Below, one piece after another: positions 1 through 14,610 of a DNA stretch of 64,000 nucleotides; position 1 is the stretch's first letter; each line of letters begins with the position of its first letter. Source of the DNA: Quercus robur (lineage: Eukaryota; Streptophyta; Magnoliopsida; Fagales; Fagaceae); assembly GCF_932294415.1 (NCBI RefSeq), contig NC_065536.1:3038001-3102000 (forward strand). Direction: 5' to 3'. The position numbers and the translations under genes are program-made. The notes under the pieces were generated by a model. It did not search any database, was not told where the DNA came from, and saw only the letters and a program-made list of their open reading frames with translations.

Positions 1-1371
1 TCAGACTTTAGAGAAGCAAAATGAGTAGAGGTGGAGAGAAAGGTTTCACAACCACAAAAATCTAGAAGGATATTTCAATGGATAGCTGAAAAGTAAGTTT
101 GATGATGCTTTCATTTGTGGAAACAATTATACTTTCTACATTTAAGCCTTGCTGCCTAGCTTTCTTTTAGGAATCCTTTGTTTTTACTTTTTGGTTTTCA
201 TCTAGCAAAGTGAATTTGTACTTATAGATTCACTCAAATTTGACTTGGAGCCCATGTAAAGTTATGTACTAATTTTATATGCTTAGTTTCTTGTTCTCAA
301 GGATTACTTAATTTATACATTTTATTTATGTATTTTTCTTTAAATTAGATTGTCAACCACGTAAAAAAGTTACAAAAGTAAGACATGGGCAATGGCCACT
401 ATGAACTAAGTAAGGGAGTTCATAAGGTATTTTTTGTTATAGTTGAAGACAAGCAAAACTTATTATTACAGTTGTTCTCTACTTTGAAACCGGAATTGCA
501 ATGGTGCCCATAAAAAAATTGTCACAAGAACACTTATTCTTGTAATGTATATGATTTTTGAGCTAAAAGAATGTCTCGTCTTATTTTAGTTTCTTGTAAC
601 TTTTGGAAGCATTTGGAGGAAGTGCATATTATGGTAACACTTTTTTGATGTGGACAGTATTATGGTAACACTTTTTTGATGTGGACAGTGGAATTGTCCA
701 ATTCTAATGTAATAACCTTCAAATTCATTTAGAATATTTGTTGAATTCCATGATTTTTTTTCTCCAATATGGTATAGAAAGTAAATGTGGGAATTGTGTT
801 ATTATGGTTAATGGTCTTGCTTCATAGTTATGACCAAGGGAATTACCCTGTAATTAACCTGATAACCAAATCCAAGAATTCTTAAAAATAAAGTCAATAG
901 TAGTCAGCAATGAAGATACAAACTCATATTACATTAAGTATTTTGAAATTACAAGAATTTACAAATTCACATTGCATATGTATTTTGAAGTCACAAGAAT
1001 TTGTACTAGACATGGAGGGGAGAATTTTGGAAATAATCTAAATGCTTTATTATTCAATCTCATCCGTAAAAGCAATGTTTGTTACAAGCTAATTATCATC
1101 TGCATCACAATGACATCAAGGAACCACTCCAACTAGGTTATCCAGGTTTTGCTATTCATCTGCATCTTCTGCTACAAAATATTCATGCTGCAACGTCTGC
1201 TGCAAAATATTCATGCCACAAAGATAAGCAGCACTTCACAACATTATATAACAAAGGAGGCATAAAACTCAATCCAAATAGGAATGACAAAAATAAAATT
1301 GAAATAATGTAATTTTAATTGACATAAGGACAATAAATAGTCTCATTATAATGATGGTGGCCGGTGAACAT
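1..1371. other. AT-rich intergenic sequence
   Basis: No convincing gene is visible on either strand. Open frames here are short, lack splice or family signals and look random. The only clear structure is a short perfect tandem duplication at 627-688. Confidence 0.5.
627..688. repeat. Perfect 31-bp tandem duplication
   Basis: The unit beginning TATTATGGTAACACTTTTTT and ending GTGGACAG occurs twice head to tail, 627-657 and 658-688, with no difference. It lies in non-coding DNA and looks like a recent slippage or repair duplication. Confidence 0.9.
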
Positions 1372-1458
1372 GTGTTGGCCGATGACTTGCTATCTGCAAA
1401 TCCAGCAGATAAAGCACTTCAAGAATTACTTATTAAGACTTTGCTAGTCAATCTATAA
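1372..1458 (+). pseudogene. PPR gene 3'-end relic
   Basis: The last about 27 codons of a P-class PPR gene, ending KTLLVNL and a TAA stop. They match the end of the intact PPR gene at 26744-28543, including the next roughly 90 bases of 3' flank (TAAGGTGTATGTATATTTG and onward). No PPR repeats precede it, so this is a detached 3' scrap with no coding capacity. It marks the leftmost trace of the duplicated gene cassette. Confidence 0.85.
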
Positions 1459-2046
1459 GGTGTATGTATATTTGTTGGAAGTGGTTATTTACTTTTTATG
1501 AAATGATGTTTCTTTTCATATCATTGATGCTTTTGCCCTTTCAAATTTTTGTCTTTTTTTATTTATTTTTTATTTTAAAATTTGTAATTAAATAGGTTTT
1601 ATTTGAAGTGAAGATTTGGTTGACCCTCACAAGGAGTTATTGGATGGGAGGAGAACTTTACTCTCTATGGAGTTGTGATAGATATAGAATAGGTCTTGGG
1701 AACCATATCACACATGAACAATACGACCTTTTCTCCTAAAATTAGAAGTGCTATGTTAACAACATTTTCACAACAAATCATAAGTGATAACTTATTATTG
1801 GGTTTTAATTTGAATTTACCACTTAAATTACTTATTTGCTCACTAGTAACAACCAATAACAACTTGCCACTCAAGATTTGTTGTGAAAGTATTGTGGACA
1901 TAGCTTTTCTCCTCCTAAAATAGCCATAAAAGTTGTAGCATGAAAGGAGTAAACTTCAATTTGATTCTATTCCAATCATTTATATATTCTATTGTTTTAT
2001 AAACTTCAATTTGAATTGTCCAACATGGGAGTGGCTCCCATTTTTG

Positions 2047-2208
2047 TCACTTACTGCAATCTTATAGGTGGGTTTTGTCGAGTGAAGAGGCCCTTGGCTG
2101 CACTAGAGCTATTCCATAAAATGCAGGCTTGTGGCCATGTTGGTTGACTTGCTGTCATCTAATTAAGTAGATAAGAACATTTAAGAATTGCTTCATAAGT
2201 TTGTGTGA
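2047..2208 (+). pseudogene. PPR gene relic with internal deletion
   Basis: About 80 bases of a PPR repeat (GGFCRV...ALELFHKMQACG type) join directly to the gene's final about 75 bases (MLVDLLSSN...HKFV, TGA). Compared with the copy at 10946-11644, everything between TGTGGCCA and CCATGTTGG, about 440 bases, is missing. The CCA shared by both edges suggests a microhomology deletion. The 3' part has further changes, such as a TAA where the other copy reads CAA. It is non-functional. Confidence 0.85.
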
Positions 2209-2810
2209 AGGTTTTTTAACTTCTCCAGGTCAAGGACAAGCTTCATATTTGTACCCATTGCTTGTCAATCTGTAAGCAACATGTATTTTTTATTTTAATT
2301 TTTTGGAGTAAATTTTATATTTTTTACAAGATGAACTTTCTCTTCATTTATAATTGGAAGATTGATCGTTCTTTTAATTGTTCTATCTTTTGATGATATT
2401 TCATTGTGCACTCATGTTGTTGCTTTCGACCTATTTTCATGGATAGTTATTTCAAATTTTGTCTAATGTAAGTTAATGCGAAATATATTAGTTCTAAAGT
2501 TTGACCTTCTCTGTGGTCATACATCCATATTAGGTAGTGAAATAAATGTTAATACATGTATATTATGCTTAAATTAAGTGTTGGAGTTGCGTGTTGAATG
2601 TTACAATAAAAATATATATTACGCTTAAATGTCATGTGTAGTGAATACCTTACTTCTATTTCTATGCTGAATTTGTCTTAGTTTCACATGCTTTCCTGAA
2701 CTGTATTGACACTAGACTTGGGAATTGGAACCAATTTAGATTAGTGTAGTTTGAAACACTTTTGAACTTAATGAAGTAGCTTTTTTGTCCGCTGACTTGA
2801 AGATTTGCAA

Positions 2811-2813
<3 letters not shown>
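2209..2813. repeat. Duplicated PPR 3' flank (paralogue at 11645-12243)
   Basis: This non-coding stretch closely follows 11645-12243 base for base with scattered differences. It stops matching exactly where the ARF exon begins, after GATTTGCAACTT. The other copy continues with TGGTTGCATTATGG instead. This marks a rearrangement breakpoint. Confidence 0.8.
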
Positions 2814-4584
<1,771 letters not shown>

Positions 4585-7576
4585 GAGATCCGTAAATCTT
4601 CATTTACTTTTTTGGGCTGTAATCTCTGTCAAACGGGATTTTGTCGTTATGTGGTGTTTATGCATTTTACATTTGATATTGTCTTGAGAATGTATCTGTT
4701 TGTTTAGATCATTGTTACAATATGATGGAAATTGACATTTGCCTTGTAGATTCTAAATAATTCATGATTCACAGTTCATAAATATGATTAAACCTTGCTA
4801 ATTTTGAGATGCCCTTGCTTTTGGTTCTCCTTCAGTGGATATGGCTGTAATAGTTTCTCCTCCCCCTAATTCTCATTTATGATTAAAAGGTCAATTCTCC
4901 TATGTGGTGAAGTTGCATGGGTACTCAAAGATCCATTGACGATAATCTTTTACGTGTCACCAATCTCTTTGTTTGGAATAGTGGTAGTAAGTGGTACTTT
5001 AGTTTCTAGGGCTTGAATATGGGACCGTGGATTTGATCTTCTTGTCCATCATGGGTCCTCTTTCAATGCATAAAGTACATTAAAAAAGTCGTTGAAATTT
5101 TAATCTATAACCATCGGGTTTTTGGTTAAATGCACAAAGATTTTGTTGTTGAAGCCTTAATAGATTAACAAGTGATTGGTTACATCTCAATAGCTAGGGG
5201 TCTTTATGAAATTTCAGATAAAAAGAATTGTATTCCAACTGTGGGGAGAGCATCTTGTATACAGCAACCACAACAATTTGTTAATATTTGCAGCTGCTTT
5301 TAGTACTTGAGACCAAGGATATTTTGAATGCATCACATCTTGAGTTAGGGCTTTGATATTTGCACCACTTTGCTCAACGTTGCATTGTTGAGCAAAGTTG
5401 TTGAATTGGTGAACCAATATGCCATACTGAAACATTGAGACGGCCAAAAGGGTCACCCGTTTAAAAGTTCAGATATTTGCATCACTTGGTGTTGAAAGAG
5501 ATTCATCTCTCATCATTATAGCTTATGGTACATTAATTTGACCAATATCCAAGTCGAAGGTCACGATTTTTGTTTTTTTATGTTTTGTTTTGTTTTGTTT
5601 TTGTTTTTTGTTTTTTGTTTTTTTTTTTTTAAGGCCATGAAGTTTTGACCATCTGGTGTTGATGGCTCATATTGTTGAACTTTTTATTTTGTTTTATATA
5701 CTTATTCTTTGTTCAGTGTAATATTTTACTGTGAGACACTACAACTTATAATGACACTTATCCCATCTTTAGTTTCTAACTATTCTGCTAAACTACAATC
5801 AAGTATAACAACTCCCCTAAATATAATATAGCTAATTTACATTTAAAACCTTGATGTTTTTTATTTAAATTTTTATGGTCAAAATGTTTTATATAAATCT
5901 TAAAATTTCAAAACACATTTTATTTAGTCATGAGCATTATAACTCAACTAGGTAGCACCACCTTCTTTTTTTCATGACAATTAGGGAAAATCGAAAACGT
6001 GATAAAAGGTTTAAATAAAACGTTTTAAAAACTTTGATATTTAAATGAAACATTTTGGAAGTTATAAGATTTAAATGAAACACGCTCAAATCAACTAAGT
6101 TGAAATAATACTAAGATCTTAGTATATTATTTTTTTCTATAAATAGTAGAATAATGGATTTCCGAATTTCATATACACATATAGTAATAATAAATGTCTA
6201 TAAATAACTATAATTATTATCAAATTTCTATTTAGACACGAAAAAATAGAAGAGATAAAAATTCTATTATGTTAAATTCACTCACATGGTTGCATTGACC
6301 GATAAGTTACGCATTTTAATTTATTTATTCTTGAAAGAAGGTAACACATTTTGTATGGTATTGGCCAATGCAATTACATAGATGAATTTAATTCAAGAAC
6401 CTAAGGTACAGAATCCTTATAAATGTGAGGAATTATGTGTAATTTTGCTTCTTTATCAAAAAAAAAAAAAAAAAGTGTAATTTTGCTCCTAAAATATTAT
6501 GCATTTGTTGGGGAAGTTTTGTTGTAAAATGATTGATTTAAAGAAAATGATATTGAATGAAAAAACATAGTTTTATTAGTTTGGCAGAAGAAAGTAATTT
6601 TGTTTTATTTATTAAATTTTTGTGAGAAAGAATGAAAGATAGAATGTTGCATCTCTAGTTTAGTTTGTGTTATATACATAGGAATATATAAGATTTGTTG
6701 TAATATATATGCCAAGTGATATCTATTGAAAGGTCATAATCCTTCAAATTTGATATATCGAAAGGTGTTTATTGAAAGGTCATAACCCTTCATATTAGAC
6801 ATTCCAAAAGATGTCTATTGATAAAAAAAGTGCCTATTAAATTAAAATGTACATATTGACCAAAAAAGTGCCTATTGAATGAAATAGTTCCTATTGAAAA
6901 ATAAAAAGACACAACTGTTTGGTATCGAAACACAGACAAACAAAAAAAAAAAAAAATAAAGTCTCATATTTACAATGACAATTCAAATATATTAGGAATT
7001 GAATTTTTATAGAATTACACTAATATTTTAATTAAGGAATTGAATTTTTGCTATTGAGTATAAAGCTTGATTGGTACTGGTTACTAAACAATTACTATTG
7101 AAAAGGGTTCTCGTCCAACTATAACGAAAATATCCTATTCCTTGCTAATAAATATAAGATAACCAAAAAATTAAATAAAAACTTATTCTTCACCATGACA
7201 CCAAACCCCCTAGCCCCAATCATAGTTCTCGCAATTTAAATCCCATTGTCCATGACAAAGTATCCCCATTACTCACTCACCTATATTAGTGCGTCCATAT
7301 TCTCTTCATTAATAACTTACAACTGCTCCATGTTGCCTTAACAGGTGAACTTTAAAGTTCAAAGAAATGATAACTTCAACATGTGGCATTTTGCTAGGCC
7401 ACACATTTATCTAGTTGCTGTTATTAATCAATACAAAGGCATGGAAATGAACAATTTTATGGTACAAACAGCTTTGCAACACAGCCTGAGTCCTCAAACA
7501 AAGAATACAATATTGATAGACATTATAATGAATAGAAACTGCACTTGATGTTGCTCATTGCATAAGTAACAACATA
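4585..7576. other. AT-rich intergenic sequence
   Basis: No gene could be supported. It holds a T/G-rich simple tract (about 5575-5630), a perfect 12-bp hairpin at 5367-5398, A-rich runs near 6460 and 6945, and degenerate direct repeats at 6715-6900. In the last, phrases such as CTATTGAAAGGTCATAA and AAAAAGTGCCTATT recur and look like decayed transposon DNA. Confidence 0.5.
5367..5398. repeat. 12-bp perfect hairpin, 8-base loop
   Basis: ACTTTGCTCAAC and GTTGAGCAAAGT are perfect inverted copies separated by GTTGCATT. There is no T-run after it and no adjacent gene, so no function can be assigned. Confidence 0.8.
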
Positions 7577-9933
7577 TTAATGCCTGTCCAAATCAAGCTT
7601 CAATGATGTTTCTTCAGCTTGCTTAAACTGAAAAACATATCCATTTGCAATAAGTTAGTCTTAGCGCATAAAAACTTGGTAGAAAGTAAATAAATAAGCC
7701 AGACAAAATTTAAAAAAAAAAAAAAAAATCTTAACTGGTCTGGAGTTTCAATCTTGTCTCTTCCACTGCAGATCATATCAAATCCTCCCTAATAAAAAGA
7801 AAAGGCGAGCAAATTATTTTTAAAAAAATACTTGAAATAGAACTTACATTTAAAATGACATATATAAAGAAACAAATTGATGAGTAGAATATTATAGAAT
7901 AGCTCAGGTGGTGTGGTACATAGGAGGTAAAAGCAATGGTATTTTCTTTTAGATTTGGTAATCTAGCAAACAGGAGAACTTTCTAGCAGATTCGTTCTAA
8001 TTTCTGCCCCACTAGAACTACATAGTAATGTCACTATGACCTTTTCAAGAAAAAAAAAATGTCACTATGACATGAAAGAGACATTATAATGAGAAGTTCA
8101 AATAGATGCACCTAAAACATATGCATAATTAAGAAATATATATGCTGTATGTATAATTGAAATGAAAGAAATAAAAGTGTAAAGATAGTCTTCATTGAAA
8201 AGCAAACCATGGAAAACTAATAAAAACCTTGAGTTGTTGTTTCGAATTGTTTGGGCATTGTTAAAGGCCTCAAGAACTGGGTTGGACTGTGATATTAAAG
8301 GTCAATGTGGACATAAACCTTGATTTTTACTTAATTCTTCCGATAATATGCCAAGCATATACTCATAGGAAAATTTGAAATCCAACTGTACATCCTTCTA
8401 CTCCAGATTGCCCGCCTAAGTGTGCAAGATATCTCATGAGCATCTTTGTTGTCTCAATTTTACTAGCACCTCTATCTCTACTAATCAAAATTGAATTGTC
8501 TTTTCCTTCATTAATCATTGCCCTATTTTCTTAAACAACACATAAAATAAGAAACTACCACATAAGTAAACAAAAAAAAAAAAACTGTCACATCCAGGAA
8601 GTGATATGAATTGCATACATTTGAAATGTAATTAACTTGACTTAGATATTTAGGAAAGATGCAGGCCATTAATAGTAGTATGAGGTCTAAGAATGGCTAC
8701 ATATAATTAAATGTAATTTTATGTTTCACTTTACCGTAATTAATTTATAAAACATGCCTATCTAGATGATCTCAATCAAATTTAAAGCTGTAGCTATTTA
8801 GTTATGTACATATATTAATAAAGAAGGCATAGTCCAGAATTCATTCCTATTTAAGAAGATTATTAAATTTTCTAATGTTGCAACTTGGGTTTTGATGATG
8901 GAAAGTTCTAGTGTACAGACTACAGAGTACTAAATTGCCACTTATGTTGATGACGTAGTATGCCTAAATGCACATTAGAAAAAATGCAATGACCAATGGC
9001 AACTAAAACCAACAGGTACAAACCGTGGAGTGGATATAAACTAATACAAAAGTAAGACATTTTGTCAAACATATGGTGTGCACAAAATTTCAACATTAGA
9101 ATGTACCATAAAACCGATAATGAACACCCCTAAATGTAGGATGAGTACATCAAATAATTCAAACAATCAAAGCCAAGTCAGAAATCCACATGTCATGTAT
9201 CAATGTCTAAGATATAGGATTTTTTTTTTTTCCTTTTGAATAATGTCTAAAATATTAACGATTGTTATTATAAATAAAAGAAATTAATAGTTTAAAACAA
9301 AAATATACCACTTATTTACACATTGAACAGTTCCTGTAACACAACAAACAACAACAATAACATAACAAACAGACAGAACAAACAAATTGAAGAGTATCAA
9401 ATATACGAAACTACATAACTAATTAAATTATTCCATGAATAGTGTAAAGCCAAAAACCCAACTCTTCCATTGGTTTTATATCATAAGAAAGTACATGATA
9501 TCTGTCTTAATGGATGTTAAACCTTCCAATTCGCAAAATAAAATATAGAACCCAGAATTCAAAATCATATTGTTGGTTTTTTGGGACAGTGAGAAACCAA
9601 CCAGCAAGTGGAAAAATAAGATTAATAAGAAAGAAGCAAAATTATGAAGAAGCCACACACTATGTGTTCAACTGGGTTTGGTTTACTGCAAATGCATATT
9701 ATATAACAACAATCAAATGAAAATAGTGTTTGAAAAAATCAAAAAAGAGAAGAACGAACAATCTATAGAAGAGTATAGAAGAGAAGAAAAAGAATCTGTC
9801 CAATACCAGAACAATCTCATAGACAAAACATTTGACTCCATGCTTCATCCGGTTGTGAGATCAGATCGGCAATTGATGCAACAATCTCTTCATCAGTATC
9901 AGAGGGGACTGGTCTGACAGTAGTGAAGGGCAT
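7577..9933 (-). other. Possible unrecognised split gene (weak)
   Basis: Two stretches look exon-like on the minus strand. One starts with an ATG at 9933-9931 and encodes MPFTTVRPVPSDTDEEIVAS and about 15 more residues before splicing or a stop, with purine-rich leader-like sequence upstream. The other, 7577-7627, follows a good acceptor (TTTTTCAG) and encodes FKQAEETSLKLDLDRH then TAA. A further stretch at 7740-7790 could be an exon but has no GT donor that keeps frame. I could not join them into one reading frame or recognise a family. Treat this as a hint only. The rest of the interval is AT-rich with no visible gene. Confidence 0.2.
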
Positions 9934-10716
9934 CCTATAGATCTTTCTCTCCTACTCTCTCTGCACAACACATTCATTAAAGAAAAAACGAAATCGAAAT
10001 TAAATTGCTGAAAAATATAACAGAACAAAAGGGCTCGATACAAAATTGGAACAGAAAATTAATAATTCTGTTGATTCAGTGATTACCCAAAATTGTAACC
10101 ATTTTTTTTTTAAAATTTAGTTATTAATAATTCTGTTGATTCAATGAATATATTGAATTGATAAGGCTTATTATACATTAGATTGAGTAGACAAACATTT
10201 CGAGAGAAAACCAAAAGCCCAAAACAGAACTGAATCTACACAAATACCTAAACCTAAACAAATCCATCAAAAATACCCATAACTGAGTTGGACTTAATAC
10301 CCAAGTATTAAAAAGTTTTTCTCTCTGTGTTTGCCTACGGTTCCAGAAGTCTAAGGCTGGTGTTGTAGTGAAAACCGATGGTCATGGTGGCCCTTCAATA
10401 TTTCTTCCAAACTGTCTCTCATTTTCTCTATTCGCACCTTTCAAATTGTCTCTTATCTGAATTCATTTGTGTGTTTTTTAAACCATATACATTTATTAAG
10501 AAACCTTTAAACGGCTTTGAAATTTAAACAGTGTATTAGCATTCCCAGAACCGGTGTAGCCTTTCGCTTTTAAAATGTACATGTGTGTGATTGAAGAGCG
10601 TATAAAGAGAAAGAAACGGTGTAATATTATGCTCTCTCTCTCTCACGATCAGATAACTGCCCTCATCGTTTCGTTCTGATTTCGGCTGCCGAATTGTTTG
10701 CTGGATCTTCAGGAAA

Positions 10717-11644
10717 ATGGGTACGCTGCTTCGTACTTCCCACTCTTCTTTTCGTTCTTGTTCTTATTGTTATTCTACTCTTACTGCTGCTGCTACTACT
10801 AGTATTGCTAAAAAAAACCCGAATCACAATCTGAATCAAAATCATTTCTTGAAATCTGTTAGAGATCAGTGCAAATCTAGAACCTTTAGGAATGTTGATC
10901 ATGCCTTAGACCTGTTGTTCACCTAATGTTGTTAGCTATAACACATTGATTAATGGATTTTGTAAAGAGAAAAGAATTGATGAGTTAATGAATCTCTTTC
11001 ATGAAATGTCCAACAAGAGAGTAACTCCAGATGTTGTGACTTACAGCACTCTTATAGTTGAGTTATGTCGAGTGGGGAGACGCAAGGCTGCTCTAGAGCT
11101 ATTCCATAAGATGCAGGCTTGTGGCCAACCTCCAAATCTCCAAACTTATGCTGTCTTGTTGGACGGCCTGTGTAAGAATGGACAAGTTGTTGAGGCAATA
11201 AAAGTGTTTCTTGAGATGGAAGACAAAACGTTGTGCAACAATATTGTGATTTACAACATTTTGATTGACGGTTTGTGTAACGTTGGGAATCTTAAAGTTG
11301 CAAGAGAACTCTTTTATAGTCTACCTGTGAAAGGATTGCAACCCAATGTTCGAACTTACACCATAATGCTGAAAGGGCTTTGCAAAGAGGGACTAATAGA
11401 TAAAGCGAGTGAGCTGCTTGAGAAAATGGATGGGAACGGTTGTACCCCTAACGATTGCACATATAACACAATCATCCAAGGGTTATTGCAATGGAATGAG
11501 ACATCAAAGGCAATGAAATATCTCAAAATAATGGTCGACAAGGGTTTTTCAGCGAATGTGACGGTTGCAACCATGTTGGTTGACTTGCTATCATCTAATC
11601 AAGTAGATAAGAACATTCAAGAATTACTTCATAAGTTTGTGTGA
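10717..11644 (+). pseudogene. P-class PPR pseudogene with 860-bp deletion
   Basis: P-class PPR proteins bind organellar RNA. This copy has the same leader and start (MGTLLRTSH, mitochondrial-type N-terminus) as the intact gene at 26744. After the codons for NVDHALDL (about 10920) it jumps into what is repeat 9 of the intact protein. About 860 bases are missing, equivalent to 26941-27801 there, with GTT shared at both edges. Since 860 is not a multiple of three, the first frame stops at once (LLFT then TAA). The remaining repeats stay open from 10946 to 11644 (232 codons) in another frame and end in HKFV. About six repeats survive. The upstream (CTCTCTCTC, GCTGCCGAATTG) and downstream flanks are also shared with the other copies. 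A truncated protein from an internal ATG cannot be excluded but lacks a targeting peptide. Confidence 0.88.
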
Positions 11645-12439
11645 AGGTTTTTTAACTTCTCCAGATCATGGACAAGCTTCATATTTTTACCCATCGCTTG
11701 TCAATCTGTAAGCAACATGTATTTTTTATTTTAATTTTTTGGAGTAAATTTTATATTTTTTACAAGATGAACTTTCTCTTCATTTCTATACAGAAAATTG
11801 ATTGTTCTTTTAATTGTTCTATCTTTTGTTGAGATTTCATTGTGCACTTATGCTGTTGCTTTCGACCTATTTTCATGGATGGTTATTTCAAATTTTATCT
11901 AATGTAAAGTTAATGCGAAATTTATTTGTTCTAAAGTTTGACCTTCTTTGTGGTCATAAATCCATTAGGTAGTGGAATAAATGTTAATAAATGTATATTA
12001 TGCTTAAATTAATTGTTGGAGTTGCGTGTTGAATGTTACAATAAAAATATATATTACGCTTAAATGTAAGGTTTAGTGAATACCTTACTTCTATTTCTAT
12101 GCTGAATTTATCTTAGTTTCATATGCTTTCCTGAACTGTATTGACACTAGACTTGGGAATTGGAACCAATTTAGATTAGTGTAGTTTGAAACACTTTTGA
12201 ACTTAACGAAGTAGCTTTTTTGTCCTCTGACTTGAAGATTTGCAACTTTGGTTGCATTATGGTACAAAAGTAACGTGATGATTTGGTGATCACAAAGTCC
12301 AATGTTTTTGTGAAAGTTGTGGATGCTTAAACAAGTGTATAAAAGAAGAAAACTCATTTCTATCTTGTCATAAAATAGGCTGACATAGGTGCTTGACTAG
12401 TGGTAGATCATAATGGTTTCTACACTGTTGGCTAAAAAA

Positions 12440-12600
12440 ATATCAGTGTCATCACATAAGGATTCACAGAAAACAATCTGTCCTTGTACTTTGTAAGAAT
12501 TCATGGAACCATTTCTGAAATATTTTGAATTATCCAGGTTAGCACCTGCAGAATAGTTTGCAGCATCCCCTGCCTAAATCAAGGGAAATGATTTTTCGTT
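12440..12600 (-). pseudogene. Subtilisin-like protease relic (copy 2)
   Basis: On the minus strand one frame reads FPLI, a stop, then AGDAANYSAGANLDNSKYF and, further on, SYKVQGQIVFCE. This pattern (PLIYAGD ... LVxGKIVxCD) is typical of the region of plant cucumisin-type subtilases that precedes the catalytic serine. Only this piece is present here. The same piece occurs at 49841-49990 beside other subtilase segments. The in-frame stop and missing catalytic residues make it a relic. Assignment rests on motif memory, not a search. Confidence 0.6.
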
Positions 12601-12756
12601 GAAGTTGAATCTATCAATGGAGAGGTCCTTCTTATATACCTTGTAAGAATCTTAATGTTTAATAAAGTATCTATATGATCTGATGCCCCTGCTGTCCTTG
12701 GCACTTGGCCCTGCCTTCAATCAGCCAATTAAGAATTTTCATTTGTACTGTTAAAA

Positions 12757-12780
12757 CTCTCTCTCTCTCTCTCTCTCTCT
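12757..12780. repeat. (CT)n microsatellite
   Basis: About 24 bases of CT dinucleotide repeat in non-coding DNA between the subtilase relic and the inverted-repeat element. Confidence 0.9.
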
Positions 12781-12931
12781 GAACTGAAATGCAAACAGTG
12801 AGTGATCGATCTGTGTGGTCCAATATGGTGACAAGAGATCAAACATACTGGCACAAATGTAGATGAAAACTCTTGTGATGAAGCCGGGACCAGTTTTGTG
12901 CTCTTATAATACACAATAGTAAAGCACGCTT

Positions 12932-14610
12932 AAGAGTTCCCTCAACATGTGGGCATGGGATAACCAGTCACACGCACGTACATTTGTGAACAATCTGACT
13001 GCTTGAATGAAGTGAGAAAAATTGTTCATTTTTTTTCCCTCTTCTTTTCTTTACTTTTGCTAATCAGGAAATGAAAAGGTTCATGCGTGTGTTTCTGTTA
13101 ACCCTTACACCTCTTATGGTCATGTGGTGAGACTGTAAAATTCAAGGACTAGAGAAAGACATTGATTCTCTCACACCTCTTATTGTACCTTGTATATCTA
13201 TTCTATGTGTGTTAAATGCTAATATTGATAACAATAATTAAAAAAAAAAAAGAATATCTTACATAAAGTTTTGAACATGAACATTATGTGTCAGAATATA
13301 TCAACAAGCGTCACGTACAGTTAAAAATAGAAGGCATTATATCATTGTCTAATTAAATTTATGAAATAATTCACGTGTAAATGATTGAATGGCTGAGTAT
13401 TATATCACATGTAAAAACAAAAGGAAAAAAAAATTTGGTGCTGTAGTTTCGATTAATACTATTCACATTCAAATGAAAATAAACAAGATTCTATAACATA
13501 GTGAAAAGTGTGCCCTAATATTCTAATTGCAAGATCATTTGCTCAACTTTTTGGATTCACTGGGAGAGCTAGCTGGACCATTTTATGGGGATTGAATATT
13601 TGTTTTACCATGGAAATTTGACTTACAGGACACTTTCAAAACTAAAAGATAGAGCATAGTCGATAACAGTGTGGAGAGCAGAGGGAGTTCTGTCCTTACT
13701 CGTACAAACCCAACAGAAGGGCATGTTTTCATAAATGGTTAACAATAATGTTATTATCTTTAGCTGTACATCAGATAAGCCCTTCCAAGTGCATCTCTAG
13801 GGCAAAGATTAAAGGGAATAAAAAAAATGATAATTGGGCTCCATTAGAGGCGCCACACTACAAAGGATCACATATATGATTTAAAAGGCCATGGGTTCAC
13901 TTTTTGATAAGATGCAGCATCTTAATATATTGTAAATGCTTGGGAACTTAGAGCTGGAATAATACAATTCTTGCGAAACTTACAAATCAGAGTGGCTTGG
14001 GGTACAAGGTATATTTGAAATTAGGATCTTCAAATTTTTTAACACCATAATGAGGAAATTAGAAGAGGATGATATGTTTAAGAGATAGATGGATGACAGG
14101 GGATTCACATAAGCTAGAAAAATTAAGAAAGCAACCACACCCTCTACAGGAATATATATAGATACATAAGCCTTTAGAAATGCTCGATATGATGTCTAGT
14201 CATAAGCTTTGTAAGATAAATTATGTAGATATTTTTGAACTTAGGATCTTCAAATTTTTTAACACCGTAATGAGGAAATTGGAAGAGGATGATATGTTAA
14301 AGAGTTAATGGATGACAGGGGCTTCACATAAGCTAGAACAATTAAGAAGGCAACCACACGGTCCACACCCTCTACAGGAATATATAAATACACACACATA
14401 AGCCTTTAGAAATAATCAGTATAATGTCTAGTCATAATCTTTGTAAGATAAATTAGGCAGATGTATGAAATAGGTATTTTGTTGTTGTTAATGCTAGCCA
14501 CAGCCACTTTTTTTTTTATATATTATATACTTCACTCAAGCAGTCAGATTGTTCACAAATGTACGTAAGTGTGACTGGTTATCCCATCCCCACATGTTGA
14601 GAAAACTCTT
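12932..14610. mobile_element. Probable transposon remnant with 84-bp inverted repeats
   Basis: 12932-13015 and 14529-14610 are inverted copies. Both carry AAGAGTT, CTCAACATGTGGG, GGATAACCAGTCACAC and ACATTTGTGAACAATCTGAC with only a few differences. The 1.5 kb between them codes for nothing recognisable. The paralogous cassette copies near 32385 and 49395 lack this segment, and the right arm ends about where homology to them resumes (TTGGTTAAATTGGAGC). No target-site duplication is evident, and the left end of the extra DNA may lie nearer 12677. It could therefore be an old TIR element or a foldback. Confidence 0.5.
14022..14460. repeat. About 215-bp tandem duplication
   Basis: Two diverged head-to-tail copies, about 14022-14235 and 14236-14460. 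Both contain TTAGGATCTTCAAATTTTTT, AGAGGATGATATGTT, CCCTCTACAGGAATATATA and CATAAGCCTTTAGAAAT. It lies inside the inverted-repeat element. There is no coding potential. Confidence 0.8.

Noticed and set aside
1079..1312. 77-codon plus-strand frame
   Set aside because: His/Asn-rich composition of AT-rich DNA, no family signal and no paralogue retained.
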